Assembly: GCF_026242055.1 (NCBI RefSeq)
Contig: NZ_JAPJDL010000016.1
Coordinates: forward strand, 1 to 64,000
Reading direction: 5' to 3'
Source: Lentzea sp. NEAU-D7
Lineage (GTDB): Bacteria; Actinomycetota; Actinomycetes; Mycobacteriales; Pseudonocardiaceae
Length of the DNA stretch: 64,000 nt
Shown here: positions 26,624 through 36,491 of the stretch, in pieces
Numbering within the stretch: position 1 is the first letter of the stretch
Layout of the letters: each line of letters opens with the position of its first letter
The notes under the pieces: generated by a model
Told to the model about the DNA's origin: nothing
What the model saw: only the letters and a program-made list of their open reading frames with translations
The model's database searches: none
Translations under genes and position numbers: made by a program

Positions 26624-27823
26624 ATGGCGTTCGACGTCGCACGGGTACGAGGGCTCTTCCCCGCGCTCGGCGACGGCTGGGTCCACCTCGACGCACCGGC
26701 TGGCATGCAGGTGCCCGAACAGGTCGCCACCGCCGTCTCCACCGCGCTGCGCGCCCCGGTCTCCGGACCCGGCGGCATCTTCCCCGCGTCCCAGCGGGCC
26801 CAGGGCATCGTGGACGCCGCCCGCAGGTCCGTCGCGGACCTCGTCGGCGGCGATCCCGCCGGTGTCGTGCTGGGCCCCTCCTCCGCTGTGCTGCTGCAAC
26901 GTCTCGCCGACGCGATGACCGACGACTGGTTCATGGGCGACGAGGTCCTGGTTTCCCGGCTCGACCACCCGGCGAACATCGCGCCGTGGCTGCGCGCCAC
27001 CCAGCGCACCGGCAGCGCGGTCAAGTGGGCGGAGATCGACATCGAGACCTGCGAGCTGCCGAGCTGGCAGTTCGACGAGCTGGTCACCGACCGCACCAAG
27101 CTGATCGCCATCACGGCGGCGTCCGGCGTGGTCGGCACCCGTCCTGACCTGGGCAAGATCTCCGCGGTGGCTCGCGCGCACGGCTCGATGATGGTGGTGG
27201 ACGCCTCGGCCGCGGCGCCTTTCGTGCCGTTGGACATCGTTGGCATGGGTGCGGACGTCGTCGCCCTCTCCGCCGGTCAGTGGGGCGGTCCGCCGGTCGG
27301 CGCGCTGGTGTTCCGCGACCCGTCGGTGCTGGAGCGGCTGCCGTCGGTCTCGGTCGACCCGATGGCGCGCGGCCCGGAACGGCTGGAGCTCGGCCCGCAC
27401 GCGTATCCGATGCTCGCCGGGCTCGTTGCCTCGGTGGAGTACCTGGCGGACCTCGACGACGCGGCTTCCGGCACGCGCCGCGAGCGGCTGCTCACGTCGC
27501 TGGGATCGGTGAAGGCCTACCAGGCCGGGCTGCTCGCTAATCTGATCAACGAACTGCGTTCGCTGCGACACGTGATGGTGATCGGCGACGCCATGCGGCG
27601 GGTGCCCGCGCTGGCGTTCTCGATCGCCGGGGTCAAGGCGGAGGACGGCGTCGAACACCTCGCGTCGCGGGGTGTCTGCGCGTTCGCCGACCCCGGCCAG
27701 CACGGCGTGTTCTCGGTGCTCGGCGTCGGCGAGATCGGCGGCGCCATCCGCATCGGGCTCGCGCACTACACGAACGCGGTCGAGATGGACGACCTGGTGC
27801 GGGCGGTGGCCGAACTCGGCTGA
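26624..27823 (+). CDS. Class V aminotransferase/cysteine-desulfurase-like protein, Schiff-base Lys absent
   Basis: A 399-residue fold-type I protein starting MAFDVARVRGLFPALGDGWVHLDAPAG, with SRLDHPANIAPW and MMVVDASAAAPFVPLDI at the positions of the family's substrate and PLP-contact motifs. Where SufS/NifS-like enzymes have SGHK with the PLP lysine, this protein has VALSAGQWGGPPVGALVF, i.e. Gly-Gln, with no lysine nearby. It may be a non-catalytic homologue. Position next to bpa and length match M. tuberculosis Rv3778c. ATG at 26624; a methyltransferase gene follows after 19 bp. Confidence 0.85.
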   Translation: MAFDVARVRGLFPALGDGWVHLDAPAGMQVPEQVATAVSTALRAPVSGPGGIFPASQRAQGIVDAARRSVADLVGGDPAGVVLGPSSAVLLQRLADAMTDDWFMGDEVLVSRLDHPANIAPWLRATQRTGSAVKWAEIDIETCELPSWQFDELVTDRTKLIAITAASGVVGTRPDLGKISAVARAHGSMMVVDASAAAPFVPLDIVGMGADVVALSAGQWGGPPVGALVFRDPSVLERLPSVSVDPMARGPERLELGPHAYPMLAGLVASVEYLADLDDAASGTRRERLLTSLGSVKAYQAGLLANLINELRSLRHVMVIGDAMRRVPALAFSIAGVKAEDGVEHLASRGVCAFADPGQHGVFSVLGVGEIGGAIRIGLAHYTNAVEMDDLVRAVAELG

Positions 27824-27842
27824 GGGATTTGGGAGATCATCT

Positions 27843-28487
27843 TTGGACGACTCGCTGGCTCGCGAGCTCGCGGATCTCTCGGCCCTGCAGCGCCTCGGCT
27901 CGTTGAACACCGAGTACCTGCCGCAGCTCTCCGGCGACCTCAGGCCGGCGGCGCTCGTCGCCGTGATGGACGAGATCGTGCTGGGCGCCCGGACCGTCCT
28001 GGTGGAACTGGGCTGCGGGTCTTCCTCGGTCCTGCTGGCGCGTTTGTTGCAGCAGCGGGGGTTCGGGCACCTGCTGTCGATCGAGCACGACGAACGCATG
28101 GCTGCTTTCGTTGCCTCGCAACTACGACGCGAAGGTCTCGGCTCCGCCGCCCGCGTGGTGCACGCGCCGTTGTCGCGGCATCCGGCGGCGTTGTCGCGGC
28201 ACGGCCAGTGGTACGCGCCGCAGCTGGTGCACGACGAAGTGCTCGGGTACGTCGAGCGGTTCGGTCTGGTGGACCTGCTGCTGGTGGACGGACCGGGGTT
28301 CGGCGACTCGCGCTATCCGGCGTTGCCGGTGCTCAGCGCCGTGCTGGCGCCGGGGGCGACGGTGCTGGCCGACGACGCCGACCGCCCGGACGAGCAGGCG
28401 GTGCTGACGCGGTGGTCCGAGGAGTTCGGGCTGGAGTTCCGCACGGCTCCCCGGACCTCGCTGGCCGCGGCTACCGCTCTCGCTTGA
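27843..28487 (+). CDS. Class I SAM-dependent methyltransferase-like protein
   Basis: A 214-residue protein with the SAM-binding loop TVLVELGCGSSSVLLARLL, the acidic post-II residue in LLSIEHDERMA and VDLLLVDGPGFGDSRYPALP as motif IV. The substrate is unknown. The start is a TTG at 27843 with GGGAG eight bases upstream, because no ATG or GTG gives a sensible N-terminus. It follows the aminotransferase-like gene in the same operon and overlaps the convergent oxidoreductase by 17 bp. Confidence 0.75.
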   Translation: MDDSLARELADLSALQRLGSLNTEYLPQLSGDLRPAALVAVMDEIVLGARTVLVELGCGSSSVLLARLLQQRGFGHLLSIEHDERMAAFVASQLRREGLGSAARVVHAPLSRHPAALSRHGQWYAPQLVHDEVLGYVERFGLVDLLLVDGPGFGDSRYPALPVLSAVLAPGATVLADDADRPDEQAVLTRWSEEFGLEFRTAPRTSLAAATALA

Positions 28488-29436
28488 GCAGGACCTTGCC
28501 GAAGACGTCGCTCGCCTCCAGCAGGCGGTGCGCCTCGGCTGCGTCCGACATCGGCACGACCTGACCGACGATCGGCTTGACCGCACCGCTCTCGATCAAC
28601 GGCCACAGGTGTTCGCGGACCTGGGCGACGATCGCGCCCTTGCCGTCGACGCTGCGGCCGCGCAAACCCGTCGCCATCACGGAGGCGCGCTTGGTGAGGA
28701 GCTTGCCGATCGGCAGTTCGCCCTTCACCCCGCCCTGCATGCCGATGATCATCAACCGGCCGTCCGGGGCGAGGACGTCGATGTTGCGGGGGAGGTAGGA
28801 GGCGCCCATGTTGTCGAGGACGACGTCCGCCTGCTTCACCTCGGCGACGAAGTCCTGCGTCTTGTAGTTGACCGTGATGTCCGCGCCGAGCTCGGCGCAC
28901 TTGCGCAGCCGCTCGTCCGATCCCGCGGTGACCGCGACGGTCGCGCCGAGCGCCTTGGCCACCTGGATCGCGTGCGTGCCGATGCCGCCCGCACCGCCGT
29001 GCACGAGGAACGTCTCGCCGAGCTTGAGCCGGCCGTCCATCACGACGTTCGACCACACCGTGCACGCGACCTCGGGCAGCGCGGCCGCCGTGACGACGTC
29101 GACGTTGCGCGGGACGGGCAGAACCTGGACCGCGGGCACGACGACCTTCTCCGCGTAACCGCCGCCGGCCAGCAACGCGCACACCTCGTCGCCGACCTGC
29201 CAGCCGGTGACGCCGTCACCGAGCGCGGCGATCGTGCCGGAGCACTCCAGGCCGATGACGTCCGAAGCGCCGGGCGGTGGCGGGTAGAAACCCTGCCGCT
29301 GCAACAGGTCCGCGCGGTTGACCGCACTCGCGGCGACGTCGATCAGCACCTCGCCCTCGCCGGGCACCGGGTCGGCGACCTCGGTCCACTCGAGCACGTC
29401 CGGACCGCCGGGTTCGCGAACAGTGATGGCACGCAT
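28471..29436 (-). CDS. Zinc-less MDR quinone oxidoreductase (QOR/PIG3-like)
   Basis: The 321-residue enzyme begins MRAITVREPGGPDVLEW and shows NRADLLQRQGFYPPPPGASDVIGLECSG (the PIG3/QorA-type motif), a Rossmann segment VHGGAGGIGTHAIQVAKALGA and a C-terminal MSDAAEAHRLLEASDVFGKVLL. Family members reduce quinones with NADPH. It corresponds in position to M. tuberculosis Rv3777, adjoining the aminotransferase-like gene. ATG at 29436; divergent from the GNAT gene with 45 bp between. Confidence 0.9.
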   Translation of the reverse strand: MRAITVREPGGPDVLEWTEVADPVPGEGEVLIDVAASAVNRADLLQRQGFYPPPPGASDVIGLECSGTIAALGDGVTGWQVGDEVCALLAGGGYAEKVVVPAVQVLPVPRNVDVVTAAALPEVACTVWSNVVMDGRLKLGETFLVHGGAGGIGTHAIQVAKALGATVAVTAGSDERLRKCAELGADITVNYKTQDFVAEVKQADVVLDNMGASYLPRNIDVLAPDGRLMIIGMQGGVKGELPIGKLLTKRASVMATGLRGRSVDGKGAIVAQVREHLWPLIESGAVKPIVGQVVPMSDAAEAHRLLEASDVFGKVLLKRER

Positions 29437-29481
29437 GCAGTCGACCGTAATACCGTTCGACAGGTCCGGCACCATCGGATC

Positions 29482-30114
29482 ATGGACGCCTGGCCGCTGC
29501 GACACCTGGTCCTCCGCACCCCGCGCCTGGAGCTGCGCCCGGACGACGACTCCGGCCTGTTCGAGCTCGTCGAGGTCGCCAAGGCGGGCGTGCACGACCC
29601 GGCCGAGATGCCGTTCAACGTGCCGTGGACCGACAGCCTGGCGGACGACCACGGGCTCGGCATGGTCCAGTTCTTCTGGGGCGTGCGCGCCAAGCTGGCC
29701 GCCAAGGACTGGGCCATCTGCTTCCTCGTGCGGCACGAGGGCAAGGTCATCGGCGTGCAGGAGCTGGGTGCGCGCGACTTCGGCGCGCTGCGCGAGGTGA
29801 ACACCGGCTCGTGGCTCGGCAAGGAGTTCCAGGGCAGCGGCCTCGGTACTGAGATGCGTGTGGGCGTCCTGCAGTTCGCGTTCGACCACCTGGGCGCGCG
29901 CATCGCTCGTTCGGCGGCTTGGCAGGGCAACCACGCGTCCAACCGCGTCAGCGCCAAGCTCGGCTACGTGCACGACGGCACGATCGGCGTGGCACCGCGC
30001 GGAGAACGCCTTGAGCACGTGCGATTGCGCCTGGACGAGGCGAGTTTCGTGCGCCCGGAATGGAACGTCGCGGTCGAGGGGCTAGCGGAGTGTGTTCACC
30101 TGATCACCAGCTGA
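29482..30114 (+). CDS. GNAT-family N-acetyltransferase (RimJ/RimL-like)
   Basis: A 210-residue acetyltransferase with LRTPRLELRPDDDSGLFEL at the start, the acetyl-CoA loop GKEFQGSGLGTEMRVGVLQFAF and the C-terminal NHASNRVSAKLGYVHDGT, all typical of RimJ/RimL-like enzymes acting on protein N-termini or small amines. The acceptor is unknown. No good Shine-Dalgarno precedes the ATG, so the transcript may be leaderless or short-leadered. Divergent from the quinone oxidoreductase. Confidence 0.87.
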   Translation: MDAWPLRHLVLRTPRLELRPDDDSGLFELVEVAKAGVHDPAEMPFNVPWTDSLADDHGLGMVQFFWGVRAKLAAKDWAICFLVRHEGKVIGVQELGARDFGALREVNTGSWLGKEFQGSGLGTEMRVGVLQFAFDHLGARIARSAAWQGNHASNRVSAKLGYVHDGTIGVAPRGERLEHVRLRLDEASFVRPEWNVAVEGLAECVHLITS

Positions 30115-30159
30115 ACTCCCGCCGACCGACGGATTGTGTCCTGCGTCTCCCTTTTGTGA

Positions 30160-31704
<1,545 letters not shown>

Positions 31705-31716
31705 TTCGCTTTGCAT

Positions 31717-31748
31717 CGGCGGCGGTGTCCTCCGGGGCACCGCCGCCG
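31717..31748. terminator. Terminator after M28 peptidase
   Basis: A perfect 11-bp GC stem (31717-31727 with 31738-31748) and 10-base loop are followed by TTT, 12 bases beyond the stop and 6 bases before the end of the convergent gene. Confidence 0.8.
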
Positions 31749-31754
31749 TTTCGT

Positions 31755-32210
31755 TCAGCGGCCCAACTCGTCCCGTGCCGCAGCGAGGAACGCGGCCTTC
31801 GGCCCCTTGAGGTGGTCCCACAGCGAGCCACCGCCGGGCTCCTGCCAGAGGACGTGGTCGAGAGCCTTGACATAAGCCCGCGCCAACTCGTGCAGCGACG
31901 AGGCGAACAGCACGTGGATCATCCGCTCACAGACCCACAGCTCGTCGACGACGTCCAGCGCCGCCGACTTCCAGGCCGCCGTGCCGTCCCGGTCCTCGGC
32001 CGCACGTTCGGCCTGCTGCCCGGCCCGGATGAACTGCCGCAACAGCTCCAGCTGCTCCACCCGCCGGGCTTCAGCGCGCTCAGCGGTCAGCTTCCTCTGC
32101 TCGCTGCGCTCGACGCGGCGCTGCACGGTGGTCTGCACCAGGAAGGACAGGCCACCGCCGAACAGCACTCCGACCAGAGAAAGGACCGCGGGCCACATCT
32201 GTGTCTGCAT
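31755..32210 (-). CDS. Small membrane-anchored protein of unknown function
   Basis: The 151-residue protein has one N-terminal transmembrane helix (WPAVLSLVGVLFGGGLSFLVQ) followed by a long charged helix (TTVQRRVERSEQRKLTAERA onward, ~residues 27-70) that looks like a coiled coil, then a soluble helical region with WKSAALDVVDELWVCERMIHVLF. I do not recognise a family. ATG at 32210, only 26 bp from the left attachment repeat, so this is the last chromosomal gene before the integrated element. Confidence 0.7.
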   Translation of the reverse strand: MQTQMWPAVLSLVGVLFGGGLSFLVQTTVQRRVERSEQRKLTAERAEARRVEQLELLRQFIRAGQQAERAAEDRDGTAAWKSAALDVVDELWVCERMIHVLFASSLHELARAYVKALDHVLWQEPGGGSLWDHLKGPKAAFLAAARDELGR

Positions 32211-32235
32211 GACGTGACCAATACCAATGATCGCT

Positions 32236-32292
32236 TGCGGAAGCGGAGGGATTTGAACCCCCGGACGGTTGCCCGTCTCCCGCTTTCAAGGC
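32236..32292. other. Left attachment site (tRNA-Ser 3' remnant)
   Basis: 57 bases identical to 44212-44268, covering the T-arm, variable arm and anticodon-side 3' half of tRNA-Ser on the minus strand. Identity stops exactly at 32293, where the sequence no longer continues into a tRNA. It is therefore the element's distal att copy, not a second tRNA gene. Confidence 0.95.
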
Positions 32293-32384
32293 TGCATCTG
32301 GCTGTCCAGGCTCGTTCGGGCTAGTCCGCGGTTGTCGGTGTTGCCTGGTCAGGGGTGCTGTCCCGTCCCAACCCGTCCCGGACC

Positions 32385-32407
32385 GTTGCTACACCCGTAG
32401 CTACACC
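32385..32407. repeat. Candidate integrase arm-type site, left copy
   Basis: Two GCTACACC octamers spaced 12 bp apart within 23 bp. The same 23 bp with one mismatch, in the same orientation, occurs at 44142-44164 inside the other end. Paired copies just inside both att cores are expected for integrase/excisionase arm binding. Confidence 0.65.
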
Positions 32408-32698
32408 TCTTCCTGGTAGCTGTCCCGTCTCGCTGATCCTCGGTGGGGCGGCTTTGGCATGTCCGGTGGCCGATGACGCGGAGCGTTGGCGGGCGTCGAT
32501 CGCCGTGCCCGGCTCGGTCAGCTCTTGGATCGCGCGATCGTCCCGACGCCTGGGTGCTGGGAGCTCCTGCGCGTCGCCGTCGGTGGCGTGCTGCCGTGGA
32601 TGGACGCCGGCCGCGCCGCACGGCCGACGGGCGGAGCGAAGCGGGAGCCCGGCGTGCCGGGATGGATGGGGAGCCGGTGCCAACGTGACAGGCCCCGT

Positions 32699-32721
32699 GC
32701 GCGCCGCCGACGGCGGCGCGC
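32699..32721 (-). terminator. Possible terminator of the NACHT transcript
   Basis: An 11-bp arm palindrome (32699-32709 with 32711-32721, one central base, so in practice a 9-10-bp stem) lies about 83 bases beyond the NACHT stop. There is no T-tract. Confidence 0.45.
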
Positions 32722-32803
32722 CTTGATCCCATAGAGCCCAACTCGGCAAGAAAAGGACTACAGCAGGGACTACAGCGGGCGAGATCCGCAGGGAATCCAC
32801 CTA

Positions 32804-35743
32804 TTAAGTACCATGATTGACCGCTACTACATCCCTGACTAGGTCAACTTGTCGACTTAGCCAGCGTGACAGGAGCTCAATGACCGCCGCGTGCACGCCG
32901 AGCTCCTGCAGGTAGGACAAAATATCCTGTACTTTGCGTCCAACGTCATTTCCTGAAGCAACTAGCACGCTTCGGAATGTAGAGACTCTATTTCGACCTT
33001 CAGAAAGCAAGCCCACGACGATATTGTACTCGACATGGAAGGCGAGCAAAAGAAGGAAAAGCTCTAGTCGGGCTCCTCTTTCATCAAAGGACTCGGCGTC
33101 AGAAAAGGATCCAAGACTGAATCCAAGGTGCTTGTTAAACTGACCTAGATCCACCCAGGGTGTCGGCGCGACAAGCAAGCGATTCACAAGCTCATCGAAG
33201 TTTCCATTAGATATCCACTTTTGCCAGTCTAGATCCGTTCTGAAGCGGCCTCCTCGGAAGGACGTGAACAACGCACTTGCAATGGAGCACGCGTCACCAA
33301 AGCCGAATCGACCGTGGATAAATAGGGTTCCTAGATCATTGCGGAATAGGTATTCATTTATTCCGATTATCCCTCGCGCAACTGCGTACTCGTCGAGCCA
33401 GGGCCAGGAAGCCTCTCTGGTCACGTAGGAATTGAATTTCGCGCGCCAGTCTTCACCGACCGATTTCCAAAAATCCAAGCCTTCTCTTGAGAGAAATGAC
33501 CGAGATTGGTTCCGCTGCCTTGAGAAATCCTCAACATAAAGCGCAAAGAAGAGCGCCTTTTCTTCATCTTCCGTACCAAGTCTGCTACGAACAAGATCAA
33601 GTAGGATATCTCGGACTTTCGGCAATAGCTCAGAAGCCGCGCAAGCAACCTCGGTTATCTGAGCTCCCGAGACAAGGTGCGAATCCACCGAATTATCTTG
33701 AAGCAAGTATGCTTCGAACGCTGCAGAGACTATCTCTTTAACCAAGTCTGGCCTTGGGACAACAAAAGACAAGGATCGAGCAAGGAATGACTCGATGTTG
33801 GTCCGCTCGTCCAGATCGGCAACATGACGCTCGGATAGCAGAAGAGCCATAAAGTCATCGGCGCCGTCCTCCGCAGCTTCATTAAATAGCTGCAGGGCGA
33901 GCTGAGCTACAACGTCCCACTCCGCCTTTTTGATTTTGCTGGCAAGAAGATCATGCAAAAGAACCGCATCGCGACGGACTCGCACAATTTGGCATGCCGC
34001 GAAGTATTCGAGGAATGTTCGGTGTGTGAAACCGAATAGCGATTGACTAGGGTTCGATCCAACATCCGTCATGACCCATGCTCGGCCAGTGCAAAAATCA
34101 ACGAAACTTGTAGCCGCATTCTCAGCTTCTTCGTCGTTATCGAAGCGCTTTTCTCGAAGGTAATTCGCCATGAACTTAATCAGCGCACCCCGGGTGAGTC
34201 CTTGCTGGCGTGCAGGCGTCTCATATAGCCACAGGGCAAGTGCATAAAGCGCGAACTTAATAAGCGCATCGAACGGGAGAGGGACTACAATACTACGTTG
34301 TTTGTCCCATCGCTCAAAGAGCATTGTGGCGCATTTTTCATAGATATCGGGACGGTTTCGTGGAATATAGTTCTCGACCGAGTAGATCCCGCACATCAGT
34401 GAGAGCATGAGAGGGTTCTGCCTAAGATCTTGAACAACAATACTTTCGGCCAAGAACGATTTGGCCATTGTTTCGCTCTGGTCTGCACTCAATGATTCAT
34501 CTTGAGAGAACCATTGGCGAGCATAGGTTGACACCTGCTGATCAGAAAACTGGCCGAGTGATACTACGGGAAACAGCTCAGGGTCGAGCGGTGCTTCCTC
34601 GTACCCGATTCGGCGTGATGTTACAAGCACTGGCGTCGTAGGGTACCTATTTACAAAAGCGTGCACGGCGTCAACGACTTGAACCCGCAACGATGTGTCA
34701 ATCAGCTCGTCTAGGCCGTCAAAGATGACGAAGGCGCGCCCTGTAAGAAGCAAATATTCGATTGCGCCGTCCGGTGGGTTCAACTCGTAAGGTGAGCGAC
34801 AGAGGTCTGCAAGATGCTCCGCTATCGTTGCCTTCTTGCTTTGGAATGCAACAGCGAAATCACGGAGCACAACAACCATTGGAACGCTAGCGGAGGCGAC
34901 CTTGTGGTCTGATCCAATTGCAAGATCGTAAGCTGTTTTAAACGAGAGAGTAGATTTCCCGCCCCCCGGATCACCAAGGATCACACACCGCGTAGAACTT
35001 GCAAATATCTCCGTCAGGCTAACATGCTCACGATGAACTTCGCGTCGCTCATTATTGGAGACGAGAGCAATTCTTGGTTGTACGTAGAGTGATTCCCACG
35101 CCACTAGCTTCTTTGTCCCCCAATGTGGAAGGCGCATCTTGGAGTGGGTCGATTTGATCTGCTCTCGAAGATCACGCTCGAACTTCTCAATTTCTGCCAG
35201 AGACTTAATTGCGGAAATTACGGAACAGTCCTGATCTACGTTTGATGCTTGGCCTGCTGCAATCCTCGCGATCTCCCCAGCAGCCTGCTTAGGAAGAAAC
35301 TTGCTTAGGTGTGAGTCAGTCAGATATGAGCTAGCGTCAAGAACAATCTGCTCAACTAGAAGACTAGATGCTTCGGCACACAAGGCGTTGGAGAAAGACG
35401 GCATCTGTAGCTTCAGAAGCGCTGCTAGCTCTTTCTCCGCGTCGTAGCGCGCCTCATCGACCTGACCCGGCTTCTTCTTGATAAAGTATTCGGCGACAAT
35501 CTTCATGGCGATGCTATTGAATTCGGCTGAACGCACGAAGTTTGACAACGCGGCGGCGCCTTCAGGCTGCACACTGTCTATGAAGTTGTGCAGTCGCATG
35601 CTTGAAGGAGGGCTACTGGCCTCCTTCATTGCCTCAGTAAGCTTCCTGCGTTCACGGAAATTTACAAATGCGCTTCCGCCAACCTTAGCGACAGCCCCAC
35701 CGATCGCCTTGCTTAGAGCGCTTAGTGCAGTAACGGGTTCCAT
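32804..35743 (-). CDS. NACHT-domain STAND NTPase, candidate anti-phage defence protein
   Basis: A 979-residue protein. Residues 1-~230 are a helical N-terminal domain without recognised catalytic motifs (possibly an NNH-type NACHT N-terminal helical domain). NACHT core: Walker A LGDPGGGKST (257-265), Walker B FVIFDGLDEL (338-347), sensor VLVTSRR (372-378) and the winged-helix end GFTHRTFLEYFAA (571-583). The remaining ~400 residues are helical, not LRR-, WD40- or obvious TPR-like. NACHT STAND proteins of bacteria sense phage components and trigger defence; that role here is inference. Start ATG preceded by GGAAG; 31 bp behind the HAD gene. Visibly AT-rich, with AT-ending codons and a TAA stop, unlike the host and the AICE core, so acquired cargo. 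Confidence 0.92.
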   Translation of the reverse strand: MEPVTALSALSKAIGGAVAKVGGSAFVNFRERRKLTEAMKEASSPPSSMRLHNFIDSVQPEGAAALSNFVRSAEFNSIAMKIVAEYFIKKKPGQVDEARYDAEKELAALLKLQMPSFSNALCAEASSLLVEQIVLDASSYLTDSHLSKFLPKQAAGEIARIAAGQASNVDQDCSVISAIKSLAEIEKFERDLREQIKSTHSKMRLPHWGTKKLVAWESLYVQPRIALVSNNERREVHREHVSLTEIFASSTRCVILGDPGGGKSTLSFKTAYDLAIGSDHKVASASVPMVVVLRDFAVAFQSKKATIAEHLADLCRSPYELNPPDGAIEYLLLTGRAFVIFDGLDELIDTSLRVQVVDAVHAFVNRYPTTPVLVTSRRIGYEEAPLDPELFPVVSLGQFSDQQVSTYARQWFSQDESLSADQSETMAKSFLAESIVVQDLRQNPLMLSLMCGIYSVENYIPRNRPDIYEKCATMLFERWDKQRSIVVPLPFDALIKFALYALALWLYETPARQQGLTRGALIKFMANYLREKRFDNDEEAENAATSFVDFCTGRAWVMTDVGSNPSQSLFGFTHRTFLEYFAACQIVRVRRDAVLLHDLLASKIKKAEWDVVAQLALQLFNEAAEDGADDFMALLLSERHVADLDERTNIESFLARSLSFVVPRPDLVKEIVSAAFEAYLLQDNSVDSHLVSGAQITEVACAASELLPKVRDILLDLVRSRLGTEDEEKALFFALYVEDFSRQRNQSRSFLSREGLDFWKSVGEDWRAKFNSYVTREASWPWLDEYAVARGIIGINEYLFRNDLGTLFIHGRFGFGDACSIASALFTSFRGGRFRTDLDWQKWISNGNFDELVNRLLVAPTPWVDLGQFNKHLGFSLGSFSDAESFDERGARLELFLLLLAFHVEYNIVVGLLSEGRNRVSTFRSVLVASGNDVGRKVQDILSYLQELGVHAAVIELLSRWLSRQVDLVRDVVAVNHGT

Positions 35744-35774
35744 TTTCTTCCAAGTCTAAAAGGTTGCGGCGTAC

Positions 35775-36491
35775 CTACGACACAGGATGAATATATTCAG
35801 TTAACGTTGCCATTGAACTAACTACTGCAGTTGCGCCATGCTTGAGCAGGATGCTGTCCTTGCCAGGCTTATTTGCGTAGCCGATCACTTCTACCTGTTC
35901 CTGCTTTGCCGCGAGGACGTCATCGACCGAATCGCCGACCATTATCACCGTGTCCGCGGAAACGTTCAACCTTGTCAATGCCTGCTTGATGAGAAAGCTG
36001 CTCGGCTTAAGGAGTTCTGGGTTCGATGACTCTCGCGCTGCAATCAGCCCTACGTAGCGCACGAGATCGAACCTCTCAAGATAGCGCTGAACGGCTTGGC
36101 GGCTGTTATTGCTTACTATTGCTAATTTTCCGCCGCGCGATGTCCACGCGTGCATGAGCTTCTCGGTGCCGACCGTCGGTTCAGCTGTGGAGACCGCTTC
36201 GATCTCACAGGCTGTCAGCTCTGTCTCAATTAGATTCGCTTCAACTATTCCGAGTTTCGCGGAATGTCGAAGAATATCGAATGGATCGCTTGAGTTATTC
36301 AAATTTTCTGGTAGTCGATGACCGCGTGCGCGCAATACGTCGCGAAGATTGCCGGCGATTATTTCTGGTGAAAACTGGGCAAATACGGAGCAGACTGGTC
36401 CGTCAAAATCTAGGAAAAGTGCATTACTCTTCTTGGTAAGGCGTTGCAGCGCTGCCGGGTTGACGAGTGGTGATACTCCGCTCTTGGTCAT
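35775..36491 (-). CDS. HAD-superfamily phosphatase, coupled to GntR and NACHT genes
   Basis: The 238-residue HAD hydrolase has motif I ALFLDFDGPVC (Asp28, Asp30), motif II AIVSNNSR, motif III Lys in LLKPSSFL and motif IV VIMVGDSVDDVLAAK, all catalytic positions present. A helical C1 cap (residues ~45-120) resembles phosphoglycolate-phosphatase-like or nucleotidase members. The ATG overlaps the gntR stop (ATGA), so it is translationally coupled to the regulator. It is AT-richer than gntR and similar in base use to the NACHT gene 31 bp downstream. It might control a nucleotide or phosphorylated signal used by the NACHT protein, or be an independent cargo enzyme. Confidence 0.85.
   Translation of the reverse strand: MTKSGVSPLVNPAALQRLTKKSNALFLDFDGPVCSVFAQFSPEIIAGNLRDVLRARGHRLPENLNNSSDPFDILRHSAKLGIVEANLIETELTACEIEAVSTAEPTVGTEKLMHAWTSRGGKLAIVSNNSRQAVQRYLERFDLVRYVGLIAARESSNPELLKPSSFLIKQALTRLNVSADTVIMVGDSVDDVLAAKQEQVEVIGYANKPGKDSILLKHGATAVVSSMATLTEYIHPVS

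Larger units (their letters stand above)
32293..32803. other. Left end of the element, no supportable gene
   Basis: About 510 bp of GC-rich sequence between the left att site and the NACHT gene. It holds a 23-bp arm-type repeat (32385-32407), several TCCCGTC-like repeats just left of it, and a hairpin at 32699-32721. Short open frames occur but have no start signals or recognisable products. Confidence 0.6.

Noticed and set aside
32236-32292. Second tRNA-Ser gene
   Set aside because: Only the 3' 57 bases match; the 5' acceptor and D-arm are absent, so it is an attachment-site copy.
32355-32741. Small genes at the left end of the AICE
   Set aside because: Open in several frames at once due to high GC, with no start signals; the region holds repeats instead.
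33421-34228. Small frames inside the NACHT gene
   Set aside because: They are shadows of the AT-rich NACHT coding sequence with no supporting signals.
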